Part shown: positions 1 through 7,158 of the stretch, piece by piece | Position numbering within the stretch: the first letter of the stretch is position 1 | Layout: each line of letters begins with the position of its first letter | Assembly (NCBI GenBank): GCA_014642895.1 | Contig: BMJD01000039.1 | Span: 1-40,152, forward strand | Reading direction: 5' to 3' | Length of the DNA stretch: 40,152 bases | Source: Lentibacillus populi | Lineage (GTDB): Bacteria > Bacillota > Bacilli > Bacillales > Amphibacillaceae | The notes under the pieces: model-generated | Told to the model about the DNA's origin: nothing | The model's input: only the letters and a program-made list of their open reading frames with translations | Databases searched by the model: none | Translations under genes and position numbers: made by a program

Positions 1-117
1 AAATTTGCTTCCTTCAATAAAAACGAAAAAAAACCTTCTAAAGGACTCTTAAGGTGAAATAATTCCGTTTTATGCGGCGAAAAAAGGTAAACTTAAACAT
101 CATTCCAATTGCTTAGT

Positions 118-152
118 TACTCGAAATAGATTAGAATAGTCTAATCGAGTAT
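118..152. promoter_or_regulatory. Palindromic element upstream of MFS gene
   Basis: An interrupted inverted repeat lies just before the ribosome binding site of the transporter gene: TACTCG and GATTAGA on the left are mirrored by TCTAATC and CGAGTA on the right around a 4-nt centre. It could be an operator or an mRNA hairpin. No regulator gene is adjacent, so the role is unknown. Confidence 0.3.
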
Positions 153-166
153 GTTAAGAAGGTGAG

Positions 167-1384
167 ATGAAGACTGTGCCTAGGTTCATTTGGGTGCTGG
201 TGATAGCAACAACGATTAATGTTACAGGGGCTTCATTTTTGTGGCCGTTGAATACCATTTATATGCATAATGAGCTCGGCAGGAGTTTAGCTTTTGCGGG
301 GTTTATTTTGATGTTTAATCAAGGTGCAACGATTGCGGGAAATTTAATTGGTGGAGTGTTGTTTGATAAATTTAGTGCGTATCGGACAATTCTTTATGGA
401 ACGGGACTTGCAATGGGGGCAGCAATTATTCTATCGTTTAACCATAACATATTGCCATATTCCATTTTGCTTATTTTAATTGGTTTTGGAACCGGTATTA
501 CCTGGCCGGTGATGTTTGCGATGGCTGGATCCATATGGCCTGAAGGTGGCCGGCGAGCGTTTAATGCCATCTACGTCGCACAAAATTTGGGTGTTGCACT
601 GGGAGCGACAGTAGGCGGTTACGTCGCCAGCATTTCCTTTAATTATATTTTTATCGCGAACGCATTATTGTTTGTGGTTTTCTTCCTGATTGTACTCGTT
701 GCTTTCAAAGGAATAGATAATGAACGCGATCGGCAAATGAATACAACGGTTATTGAGCAGAGTGGGAAAATCAGGAACAAATCTTCCTTTATGGCGCTAA
801 TTATTTTATGTGTCGGATTTTTTACAGCCTGGATTGCCTATAGTCAGTGGCAGTCAACGATTGCCTCCCACACGCAGGATGTCGGTATACCGCTTGATCG
901 ATACAGTTCATTGTGGGCGATTAATGGTTTTCTTATCGTTCTTGGTCAACCTCTGGTAAAATGGGTTACAGGTAAATTTAGATCGCAAAAAATACACATT
1001 TATCTCGGTAATGCCATACTATTCACTTCCTTTTTAATTGCCATGTTCGCAGAGGAATTTACGATGTTCGCGGTTGCGATGGTTATTTTAACAGTCGGAG
1101 AAATGCTAATGTGGCCGGCGGTTCCTACTATTGCAAGTGAACTAGCACCAAAAGGGAGAGCAGGATTTTACCAGGGATTTGTTAACAGTGTCAGTGCAGC
1201 CGGACGAATGATTGGACCGGTTTTTGGCGGCTTAATTGTCGATTTATATAATATACAGCTGTTATTTTTTGTTTTATTATTTTTGCTGTTGATTCCGTTT
1301 TTTACCACCTTTTTTTACGACAGTGGGATTCAAAAACTACATAAATTGGATAGGGAGCGTACGTATAATGGAAAAGAAGCATGA
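167..1384 (+). CDS. MFS transporter
   Basis: A 405-residue hydrophobic protein with about twelve predicted membrane helices in two six-helix halves. A charged cytoplasmic loop around residues 185-205 (rich in N, R, D, K) separates the halves, which is the major facilitator layout. The N-terminal half has a short loop (FDKFSAYR, near residue 66) equivalent to the family's loop 2-3 motif A, and a PVFGG helix start near residue 350. The start is chosen because AAGAAGGTGAG lies just upstream of the ATG. The gene overlaps the downstream HAD phosphatase gene by 17 nt, so the two are probably co-transcribed. Substrate cannot be told from sequence; multidrug or sugar-type efflux is possible but not shown. 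Confidence 0.85.
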   Translation: MKTVPRFIWVLVIATTINVTGASFLWPLNTIYMHNELGRSLAFAGFILMFNQGATIAGNLIGGVLFDKFSAYRTILYGTGLAMGAAIILSFNHNILPYSILLILIGFGTGITWPVMFAMAGSIWPEGGRRAFNAIYVAQNLGVALGATVGGYVASISFNYIFIANALLFVVFFLIVLVAFKGIDNERDRQMNTTVIEQSGKIRNKSSFMALIILCVGFFTAWIAYSQWQSTIASHTQDVGIPLDRYSSLWAINGFLIVLGQPLVKWVTGKFRSQKIHIYLGNAILFTSFLIAMFAEEFTMFAVAMVILTVGEMLMWPAVPTIASELAPKGRAGFYQGFVNSVSAAGRMIGPVFGGLIVDLYNIQLLFFVLLFLLLIPFFTTFFYDSGIQKLHKLDRERTYNGKEA

Positions 1385-2108
1385 GATTAAATTAGTAGCA
1401 TTAGATATGGATGGTACGTTATTAACAAGTGAACAGGAAGTTTCGAAACGTACACGGGAAGCAATTGCACAGGCACTTGCGAACGATGTACATGTTGTAT
1501 TAAGTACGGGGCGCTGGATCAGTTCCTGTCGTCCGTTTGCTGAATCACTAAATCTGACGTCGTATTTGGTGACGGTAAATGGTGGAGAAATTTGGACCTT
1601 TGATAAAGAATTGAAGGAGCGGCATTTAATTGATACGAAATTAATGGAAATGATGTGGGAGTTAGGGGCAGAAAATGACATGACCAGTTGGATGGTTTCA
1701 ACCGATGATATCTGGTATGACGCTCGCCCAGCTAACTTTAATGATCATGAATGGCTTAAAATCGGCTTTGATTCACATGATAAGGAAAAACTTGATGACC
1801 TTGTGAAGAAGCTATCGTATCACAAAGAATTAGAATTAAGTAACTCAACTCCAACCAATATTGAAGTCAATCCGATTGGTGTAAATAAAGCTACTGCATT
1901 GAGATCGGTTTGTGAATGGATTGGTACTACCATGAATAATGTAATGGCAGTTGGCGATAGTTTAAACGATATTAAAATGATTCAACAGGGCGGGATCGGT
2001 ATTGCGATGGGAAACGCCCAGGATGCAGTGAAAAAAGCTGCCGATTTTGTAACCGATACGAACAATCAAGACGGCGTAGCAAAGGCGATTGAGCGATTTG
2101 TGTTGTAA
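1368..2108 (+). CDS. Cof-type HAD-IIB family phosphatase
   Basis: A 246-residue haloacid dehalogenase superfamily hydrolase of the Cof / IIB type, a group that dephosphorylates sugar phosphates and similar metabolites in the cytoplasm. Motif I is LDMDGTLL (nucleophile Asp near residue 12), motif II is the LSTGR segment near residue 47, the conserved Lys is in VNKATAL, and motif III/IV is VGDSLNDIKMI with a following GIAMGNA. The cap lies between motifs II and III, as expected for class IIB. The ATG at 1368 is preferred over an upstream in-frame start at 1323 because the protein then begins just before motif I and has AGGGAG upstream. It overlaps the MFS gene. The natural substrate is unknown. 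Confidence 0.9.
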   Translation: MEKKHEIKLVALDMDGTLLTSEQEVSKRTREAIAQALANDVHVVLSTGRWISSCRPFAESLNLTSYLVTVNGGEIWTFDKELKERHLIDTKLMEMMWELGAENDMTSWMVSTDDIWYDARPANFNDHEWLKIGFDSHDKEKLDDLVKKLSYHKELELSNSTPTNIEVNPIGVNKATALRSVCEWIGTTMNNVMAVGDSLNDIKMIQQGGIGIAMGNAQDAVKKAADFVTDTNNQDGVAKAIERFVL

Positions 2109-2114
2109 AGACAT

Positions 2115-2150
2115 GGCGGTTTTCCATTTAGGCAGGGAAAACCGCCTTAT
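2115..2150 (+). terminator. Stem-loop terminator after HAD gene
   Basis: GGCGGTTTTCC pairs perfectly with GGAAAACCGCC across a short loop, right after the stop codon. The following tract (TTATGTATG) is only weakly U-rich, so termination may be inefficient. Confidence 0.6.
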
Positions 2151-2262
2151 GTATGAAATAGTAAGAATTGGTCAATCCTTATAAGAGAGACGTTAACCAG
2201 ACAAATTCACAAATGTTTGCAGTGATAAGCTGTCTGCCCTTTCTTTGTGTATGGGAAAGGAG

Positions 2263-2268
2263 TATAAT
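2263..2268 (+). promoter_or_regulatory. SigA -10 box for the YdjO-like gene
   Basis: TATAAT sits about 30 nt upstream of the chosen ATG, in a stretch without coding potential. No good -35 box is seen at 17 or 18 nt, so this rests on the -10 alone. Confidence 0.4.
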
Positions 2269-2298
2269 ATAAGTAGTACCATGAAAGGGGTTGCTATC

Positions 2299-2481
2299 AT
2301 GTCTTTTTCACGTGGGCCTAAAGAGCCGCTTCCAGAAGTGGAGACAAAGGTCTGGTCATGTACAAGTGAGGACTGTCAAGGATGGATGCGCGAATCTTAT
2401 AGCTTTGACGAAGAACCAAAATGTCCGCTTTGTAAATCATCAATGGAGCAGGAAGTTCGGATGCTTCCGGAATTGAAGTAA
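2299..2481 (+). CDS. ydjO: Small zinc-ribbon protein, YdjO family (cold-inducible)
   Basis: A 60-residue protein with two Cys pairs: CTSEDC near residues 20-25 and CPLC near residues 42-45, a four-Cys zinc-ribbon pattern. The sequence around W-CTSEDC-GWMR and PKCPLC matches my memory of Bacillus subtilis YdjO, a small protein described as cold-inducible and of unknown molecular function. The ATG at 2299 is preferred over in-frame starts at 2245 and 2281 because GAAAGGGG lies 8 nt upstream and the family begins near here. It is monocistronic, between a terminator upstream and T-rich hairpins downstream. Confidence 0.8.
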   Translation: MSFSRGPKEPLPEVETKVWSCTSEDCQGWMRESYSFDEEPKCPLCKSSMEQEVRMLPELK

Positions 2482-2565
2482 TTTTAAATATTAATGGGCT
2501 GAAGCAATTCTTTTTAAAAATGAATCAGTAGGGATAGGCACTTTTTTTATGTTCATATATTTTGT

Positions 2566-2592
2566 TAAGATGTCCGGTTTGGCATCTTTTTT
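2566..2592 (+). terminator. Rho-independent terminator after ydjO-like gene
   Basis: A short GC-containing stem (GATGTCC / GGCATC, with one mismatch) is followed by TTTTTT. It lies about 85 nt beyond the stop codon. Confidence 0.5.
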
Positions 2593-2627
2593 ATATAGAC
2601 GAAAAAAGTATAGTTGCTTCAGCACTG

Positions 2628-2667
2628 GAAACAAGTCCTCGGATAAATGGGCTTGTTTTCTTTTTTT
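2628..2667 (+). terminator. Second intergenic terminator hairpin
   Basis: GAAACAAGTCC pairs with GGGCTTGTTTTC (one G-U pair) and is followed by seven T residues, a strong Rho-independent terminator. With the previous hairpin it forms a tandem arrangement. No gene is visible between the two hairpins. Confidence 0.65.
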
Positions 2668-2721
2668 GAAAGTACAGAAAGTATAGAGTTTTTAGCGATA
2701 TTAATTCATAATCAAGAAAGG

Positions 2722-2986
2722 CCATGTCCAGCTCCAGCGCCCAGCTGCTAGTGTGCTTCCTTCACCTTCGTACGATAAGTCAACATCGGTTCGGGTAAGA
2801 AGGAAGGCCGACTAAGAACGGGCTTTGCGCCCAACGTCGGCATACCCCTTTTTTAGTGGCATGTTTCCTTTATCTCCTACGCAGGAATGTTCGGTTAAAA
2901 CCGCCGCTTTGCGCGGCAACACCGAACCACCCTGCTTGGCAGGGCGCAGTCCATACGCCGCTAACCGGGCGCTTACGCTTTTCTTG
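2722..2986. repeat. Bacillaceae-type structured intergenic repeat, about 265 bp
   Basis: The 660-nt gap between the YdjO-like gene and the aldehyde dehydrogenase gene contains a GC-rich block unlike its AT-rich surroundings. It begins GTCCAGCTCCAGCGCC and ends GGGCGCTTACGCTTTTCTTG, so its ends form an imperfect terminal inverted repeat (CAAGAAA..AGCGCCC). Internal hairpins include CCGCTTTGCGCGG. I recall dispersed repeats with these ends from many Bacillaceae genomes. It has no plausible ORF, so it is probably a non-autonomous repeat. Confidence 0.6.
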
Positions 2987-3029
2987 TTTCAAACATGGTA
3001 AATGAAGTTCATATACGGTTATTGAATTG

Positions 3030-3059
3030 TTGGAATAATTCCGAATCAACTGGTATAAT
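3030..3059 (+). promoter_or_regulatory. Promoter with palindrome before aldehyde dehydrogenase
   Basis: TATAAT at 3054-3059 is preceded after 18 nt by TTGGAA at 3030-3035. A perfect 11-bp palindrome GGAATAATTCC (3032-3042) overlaps the -35 box and could be an operator. Confidence 0.5.
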
Positions 3060-3103
3060 TTGAAACAGAGGCTGTTGTCCGTTAGTGTTCACAGCTAATT
3101 TAT

Positions 3104-3117
3104 TGCAAACGCTTACA
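3104..3117 (+). promoter_or_regulatory. cre site (CcpA operator) upstream of aldehyde dehydrogenase
   Basis: TGCAAACGCTTACA matches the catabolite-responsive element consensus TGWAANCGNTNWCA at every position but one. It lies between the promoter and the ribosome binding site, so CcpA binding would act as a roadblock. This suggests repression when preferred sugars are present. Confidence 0.65.
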
Positions 3118-3142
3118 ATTTATAAGGGGAGGAATGTTTATC

Positions 3143-4666
3143 ATGAGGTACGCAAATCCAAACACAGAAGGCGCTAAGGTATCATTCAAGGAACGGTACG
3201 ATAATTTTATCGGCGGGGAGTATCGACCGCCTGCCAGTGGAAAATACTTTGAAAACGTCAGTCCCGTCACCGGAAAAGTATTTTGTGAGATTGCCAGATC
3301 GAATAAAGAAGATGTAGAAGCAGCGGTTGAGGCTGCACATGTTGCTAAAGATGCGTGGGGTAAAACATCGGTAGCAGAGCGGGCAAATATCCTCAATAAA
3401 ATTGCCGATCGAATCGAGGAAAATATGGAAATGCTCGCGGTAGCGGAAACGTGGGACAACGGTAAGGCAGTACGAGAACCGCTTGCTGCTGACTTGCCAC
3501 TAGCGGTAGATCATTTCCGCTATTTTGCCGGAGTAATTCGAGCGCAAGAAGGCGGCATCAGCCAAATTGACAATGATACAGTAGCTTATCACTTCCATGA
3601 GCCACTTGGTGTTGTCGGGCAAATTATACCATGGAACTTTCCACTCTTAATGGCGACATGGAAACTCGCACCGGCACTTGCTGCAGGAAACTGTGTTGTG
3701 CTGAAACCAGCCGAGCAAACACCAGCGTCCATTCATACTTTACTAGATGTGATAAAAGATTTACTGCCTGCAGGTGTCGTCAACATTGTTAATGGCTTCG
3801 GCCTTGAAGCCGGGAAACCGCTAGCAACGAACAGTCGCATCTCGAAAGTGGCCTTTACTGGTGAAACAACAACTGGACGATTAATTATGCAATACGCGTC
3901 TGAAAATATTATTCCAGTGACGCTTGAGCTTGGCGGGAAATCACCGAACATATTCTTTGCAGATGTGATGGATAAGGATGATGGATTTCTTGATAAAGCG
4001 GTTGAAGGATTCGTCATGTTTGCGCTCAATCAGGGTGAGGTTTGCACATGTCCATCGCGCGCACTTGTGCATGAATCGATTTATAATCAATTCATTGAGC
4101 GGGCGGTTGAACGGGTAAACCAAATTAAAATCGGTCACCCACTTGATACGGAAACCATGATGGGGGCACAGGCATCGGAAGAACAAATGGAAAAAATTAA
4201 ATCGTATTTGGATATTGGAAAACAGGAAGGCGCAGAAGTTGTTGTTGGCGGTGAAGTGAATAAACTTGATGATGAAGATTTGGAAAATGGCTATTATATT
4301 CAGCCAACCATTTTCAAGGGTAACAACAAAATGCGCATTTTCCAGGAAGAAATTTTTGGACCGGTGCTATCAGTAACTACGTTCAAAGATAACGAGGAAG
4401 CGATGGAGATCGCCAACGATACATTATACGGATTAGGAGCAGGTGTATGGACCCGTGATATTAATACAGCATACCGTTTTGGGCGTGGAATTGAAGCGGG
4501 ACGTGTATGGACTAACTGCTACCACCAATATCCAGCACATGCTGCATTCGGCGGCTATAAAAAATCTGGTATCGGCCGGGAAAATCATTTAATGATGCTT
4601 GATCACTATCAACAAACGAAAAACCTGTTAATAAGCTATAGTGAAGGTCCTGCTGGTTTATTTTAA
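3143..4666 (+). CDS. NAD-dependent aldehyde dehydrogenase (AldB/ExaC/AcoD type)
   Basis: A 507-residue aldehyde dehydrogenase, oxidising an aldehyde (probably acetaldehyde-like) to the acid with NAD. The NAD-binding Rossmann region has IIPWNFPL and KPAEQTP. The general-base Glu262 lies in [10 protein letters not shown], and the catalytic Cys301 lies in [11 protein letters not shown], a variant shared with AldB and ExaC/AcoD acetaldehyde dehydrogenases. C-terminal motifs EEIFGPV and [11 protein letters not shown] are present. The ATG at 3143 is preferred over 3134 because GGGGAGGA lies about 9 nt before it and almost touches the earlier one. A DUF779 gene follows, the usual partner of this subtype, and a cre site precedes it. 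Confidence 0.93.
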   Translation: MRYANPNTEGAKVSFKERYDNFIGGEYRPPASGKYFENVSPVTGKVFCEIARSNKEDVEAAVEAAHVAKDAWGKTSVAERANILNKIADRIEENMEMLAVAETWDNGKAVREPLAADLPLAVDHFRYFAGVIRAQEGGISQIDNDTVAYHFHEPLGVVGQIIPWNFPLLMATWKLAPALAAGNCVVLKPAEQTPASIHTLLDVIKDLLPAGVVNIVNGFGLEAGKPLATNSRISKVAFTGETTTGRLIMQYASENIIPVTLELGGKSPNIFFADVMDKDDGFLDKAVEGFVMFALNQGEVCTCPSRALVHESIYNQFIERAVERVNQIKIGHPLDTETMMGAQASEEQMEKIKSYLDIGKQEGAEVVVGGEVNKLDDEDLENGYYIQPTIFKGNNKMRIFQEEIFGPVLSVTTFKDNEEAMEIANDTLYGLGAGVWTRDINTAYRFGRGIEAGRVWTNCYHQYPAHAAFGGYKKSGIGRENHLMMLDHYQQTKNLLISYSEGPAGLF

Positions 4667-4687
4667 AAAAATATGCGTACGGGGGGA

Positions 4688-4714
4688 GGCGGGTGATTCG
4701 TGGAATTACCCGCC
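4688..4714. other. Hairpin between aldehyde dehydrogenase and DUF779 genes
   Basis: GGCGGGT pairs with ACCCGCC over a 13-nt loop. No T-run follows, so this is more likely an mRNA-processing or stabilising hairpin within the two-gene operon than a terminator. Confidence 0.4.
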
Positions 4715-4771
4715 CTATACAAAATAGATAGGTTCCACCTAAAAATTTTGCTTATAGAAGGGGTGTGAAAA

Positions 4772-5125
4772 ATGGTTGAACGTGTGACGGTTACCGATGA
4801 AGCTTTGGAATTAATTAATACATTAAAAAAGATTCATGGCCCGCTAATGTTTCATCAATCAGGCGGATGCTGTGACGGGAGCTCGCCGATGTGTTATCCG
4901 CGTGATGAATTTATTGTCGGGGAAGCGGATGTGTTGCTCGGGAAAATAGGAGACACACCATTTTACATGTCCAAGGATCAATACGAATACTGGAAACATA
5001 CTCAGCTGATCATCGATGCAGTAGATGGACGCGGCGGAATGTTTTCATTGGAAGGTCCTGAGGGTAAGCGGTTTTTGACGAGATCGCGGGTGTTTACGGA
5101 GGAGGAACGGGCGGAATTGGCGTAA
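4772..5125 (+). CDS. DUF779 domain protein, partner of acetaldehyde dehydrogenase
   Basis: A 117-residue soluble protein of the DUF779 family, typically encoded next to AldB/ExaC-type aldehyde dehydrogenases. Conserved features visible are FHQSGGCCDGSSPMCYP (residues about 28-44, with Cys clusters that could bind metal), a central MSKDQYEYWKHTQL segment, and a C-terminal ...SLEGPEGKRFLTRSR. The start has GAAGGGGTG upstream. It lies about 100 nt after the aldehyde dehydrogenase gene with no clear terminator between, and a strong terminator follows, so the two probably form an operon. Its molecular role is not established; a metal-related accessory function is inference from the Cys/His pattern. 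Confidence 0.88.
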   Translation: MVERVTVTDEALELINTLKKIHGPLMFHQSGGCCDGSSPMCYPRDEFIVGEADVLLGKIGDTPFYMSKDQYEYWKHTQLIIDAVDGRGGMFSLEGPEGKRFLTRSRVFTEEERAELA

Positions 5126-5134
5126 GGAGTAAAG

Positions 5135-5170
5135 AAGTCATGTGGATAGTATTATCTGCATGGCTTTTTT
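5135..5170 (+). terminator. Rho-independent terminator after DUF779 gene
   Basis: AGTCATG pairs with CATGGCT (one G-U) and is extended inside by GGATA / TATCT, followed by six T residues. It ends the aldehyde dehydrogenase operon. Confidence 0.8.
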
Positions 5171-5339
5171 GTGGTGAGAAGGAATTTAATATGTTGCTTG
5201 TTATTGAATTACGATTGATAATGATAGTATCATAATTAAGTGGTATGTTACTAAAATGTACTCCAAGGTTCACAATTCTTTATCCTTGCATAAGTTAATA
5301 AAGGAGAATTAAATATACAAAAAAAGGGTGTGTTGTCCT

Positions 5340-6374
5340 TTGTCGCAAAAAACTTATTATTATGTTCACGGACATACAGCTTCCGGAAAGCAAGACTTTT
5401 CACAATCTAACATAAAGAATATTAAGAATGTATTTGTATTAACTCATCCCTCATTAAAAGTTAAGACAGCAGTAATAAGGAAATTTGTTAATTTTTATGA
5501 GGGTCAATTAAATCTGGAAATTATAAAAAGTGTCCATGGAAATGATTACTTAGATGGTTTGATTGTTCGTAATAAATCAGTTGCTTTATTTACTGAATCC
5601 ACCCCGGAATTTGAAGATATGTTAAACGTAAATCTGGGAAATTTTTTTGATATAAAGAACACCGATTATGAGGTTTTAGATAAAGAGAAATTGGCCATTG
5701 AAAATGCGTATAATGATTTTTCTGCGGGATTAAAAATACATGATGATTTAGAAGAGATTTATATCAGCCAAATGGACTTCGCCCGTGCCGATGAACTTAC
5801 AAAAGAATTTATTGAAAAACTTCTATATTCCCAACCAATATCGGAAACAAAAGGTCATACGTATCACCGTCTCTTTGGCACAAACACTTCAGATGGTGTT
5901 GTAAATGTAGTGCCGGAAATCATTCAGGGTGTAAATAATGTATATTTCATCAAAGGCCGCGCCGGTACTGGAAAATCAACTTTCATGAAAAAGATTGCAA
6001 ATGCCTGCACTGAGCACGGTCTTGATATTGAATTGTATCATTGCAGCTTTGATCCAAACAGCATTGACATGGTACTGGTACGAGATCTTGATTTTTGCAT
6101 TTTTGACAGCACTGATCCCCATGAATTTTTCCCGAAAAAAGACGGGGATTGTATAATTGACCTGTACGAAGAGTTAGTCACTCCCGGAACAGACGAAAAA
6201 TATGCAGATAAAATAAGTGAATTGAATAATCGTTATAAAAGCTACATGAAAAAAGGAATTGAAAATTTAAAGAAAGCTGGACAATACCGTGATCAAATCG
6301 AGGAAAAGTATGCATTGCCGGGTGAAAATGAGTTTAATAAGGTCGTGGAAAATATTATTAATCAAATTAGTTAA
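5340..6374 (+). CDS. Tandem P-loop NTPase-like protein (PRK06851-like)
   Basis: A 344-residue protein built from two related halves. The C-terminal half has a clear Walker A, GRAGTGKST (residues 206-214, Lys212), followed by a YHCSFDPNSIDM segment. The N-terminal half shows the same plan (GHTASG near residue 11, then VHGNDYLDGL), but the position equivalent to Walker A reads THPSLKVKT, lacking the Gly-rich loop. The layout resembles the PRK06851-like family as I remember it; function unknown. A TTG start at 5340 with AAAGGGTG about 9 nt upstream is preferred over GTG 5328, whose nearest AAAGGAG is too far. The gene stands alone, with a terminator behind it, and is more AT-rich than its neighbours. 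Confidence 0.75.
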   Translation: MSQKTYYYVHGHTASGKQDFSQSNIKNIKNVFVLTHPSLKVKTAVIRKFVNFYEGQLNLEIIKSVHGNDYLDGLIVRNKSVALFTESTPEFEDMLNVNLGNFFDIKNTDYEVLDKEKLAIENAYNDFSAGLKIHDDLEEIYISQMDFARADELTKEFIEKLLYSQPISETKGHTYHRLFGTNTSDGVVNVVPEIIQGVNNVYFIKGRAGTGKSTFMKKIANACTEHGLDIELYHCSFDPNSIDMVLVRDLDFCIFDSTDPHEFFPKKDGDCIIDLYEELVTPGTDEKYADKISELNNRYKSYMKKGIENLKKAGQYRDQIEEKYALPGENEFNKVVENIINQIS

Positions 6375-6389
6375 AAACCTGTCAAAAAT

Positions 6390-6421
6390 CCAGCCGATTC
6401 AAAAAATATTGGCTGGCTTTT
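6390..6421 (+). terminator. Terminator after P-loop gene
   Basis: CCAGCC pairs with GGCTGG over a 15-nt loop and is followed by CTTTTG. It is a modest intrinsic terminator located 16 nt after the stop codon. Confidence 0.55.
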
Positions 6422-6542
6422 GCTGATTCCATTTTAATTTATAGTCGTTTCCCATAATTTACCCTTGAATTTTTCAAAATAATTGTGTAAAATTAATTAA
6501 CTGAATATTACAAGCATAAATAAGATTGGGAGGAGGATTATG

Positions 6543-6977
6543 ATGGTTACCGTTAAGATGTTGAAGCCGTATTATATTAAAGCCGATGATGAGTATGTTC
6601 GTGTTATCCTGGCATATCAGTATTTCACAGTGTTAATTCATGATCAGTTGTACCATTTTGTCCCGGTTAAAGCAAAGGAAATCCGGATTAACCGGAGAAC
6701 ACAGGAGGTAGATAACATCGATGCCAGTTTTGCTTTCCAAAAAGGCAAGGACATCATTCACATTCCCATGACAAAGCTTGTATCCCTTCCTGATTTCATG
6801 AATGAGCTGAGAAAAATTATTCAGCCATACTATATTAATGATATAAGCAGTACCGCTAAAAATGAAATCGCTGTCATTATTGATGAGCTAGAACGACAAA
6901 ACTTAAAGCGATTAATTGATCAAGCATTGGACGAACGTAATGAAGAAGCGTTTCATTCGTTGGTCAAAAAATTGTAA
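6543..6977 (+). CDS. IDEAL domain protein
   Basis: A 144-residue cytoplasmic protein. The last 25 residues (LKRLIDQALDERNEEAFHSLV) match the IDEAL domain, a short helical module named after its sequence and found in Firmicute proteins such as YpiB. The first 100 residues form a beta-rich region (YYIKADDEYVRVILAYQYF) that I do not recognise. Two adjacent ATGs are possible; the second (6543) is chosen because the GGGAGGAGG site then has a spacing of 6 nt rather than 3. Neighbours give no functional hint, and function is unknown. Confidence 0.75.
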   Translation: MVTVKMLKPYYIKADDEYVRVILAYQYFTVLIHDQLYHFVPVKAKEIRINRRTQEVDNIDASFAFQKGKDIIHIPMTKLVSLPDFMNELRKIIQPYYINDISSTAKNEIAVIIDELERQNLKRLIDQALDERNEEAFHSLVKKL

Positions 6978-7030
6978 TAAAGAACGAGGCATTTCTACTA
7001 GACTTTGGTATAATTGTAATATACAGAGTT

Positions 7031-7063
7031 GGGTACCAATCCGATTCCAGAGGATTGGTACCC
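7031..7063. other. Perfect 12-bp hairpin without T-run
   Basis: GGGTACCAATCC is exactly mirrored by GGATTGGTACCC around a 9-nt loop, between the convergent IDEAL and PBP genes. Neither side has a T-tract, so it is not a classic terminator. It may be a bidirectional terminator of another type or a protein-binding palindrome. Confidence 0.5.
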
Positions 7064-7112
7064 GCCAAAACATCAACTCGCCCAGCAAACCTCTATCCAA
7101 ATCGAAAACCTC

Positions 7113-7150
7113 AATAAAAGCTCTCAGAATAATCAGCTATCCTGAGAGCT
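7113..7150 (-). terminator. Terminator of the PBP gene
   Basis: On the minus strand AGCTCTCAG and CTGAGAGCT form a 9-bp stem followed by TTTATTG. It lies just beyond the stop codon of the transpeptidase gene. Confidence 0.7.
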
Positions 7151-7158
7151 TATTTCAT

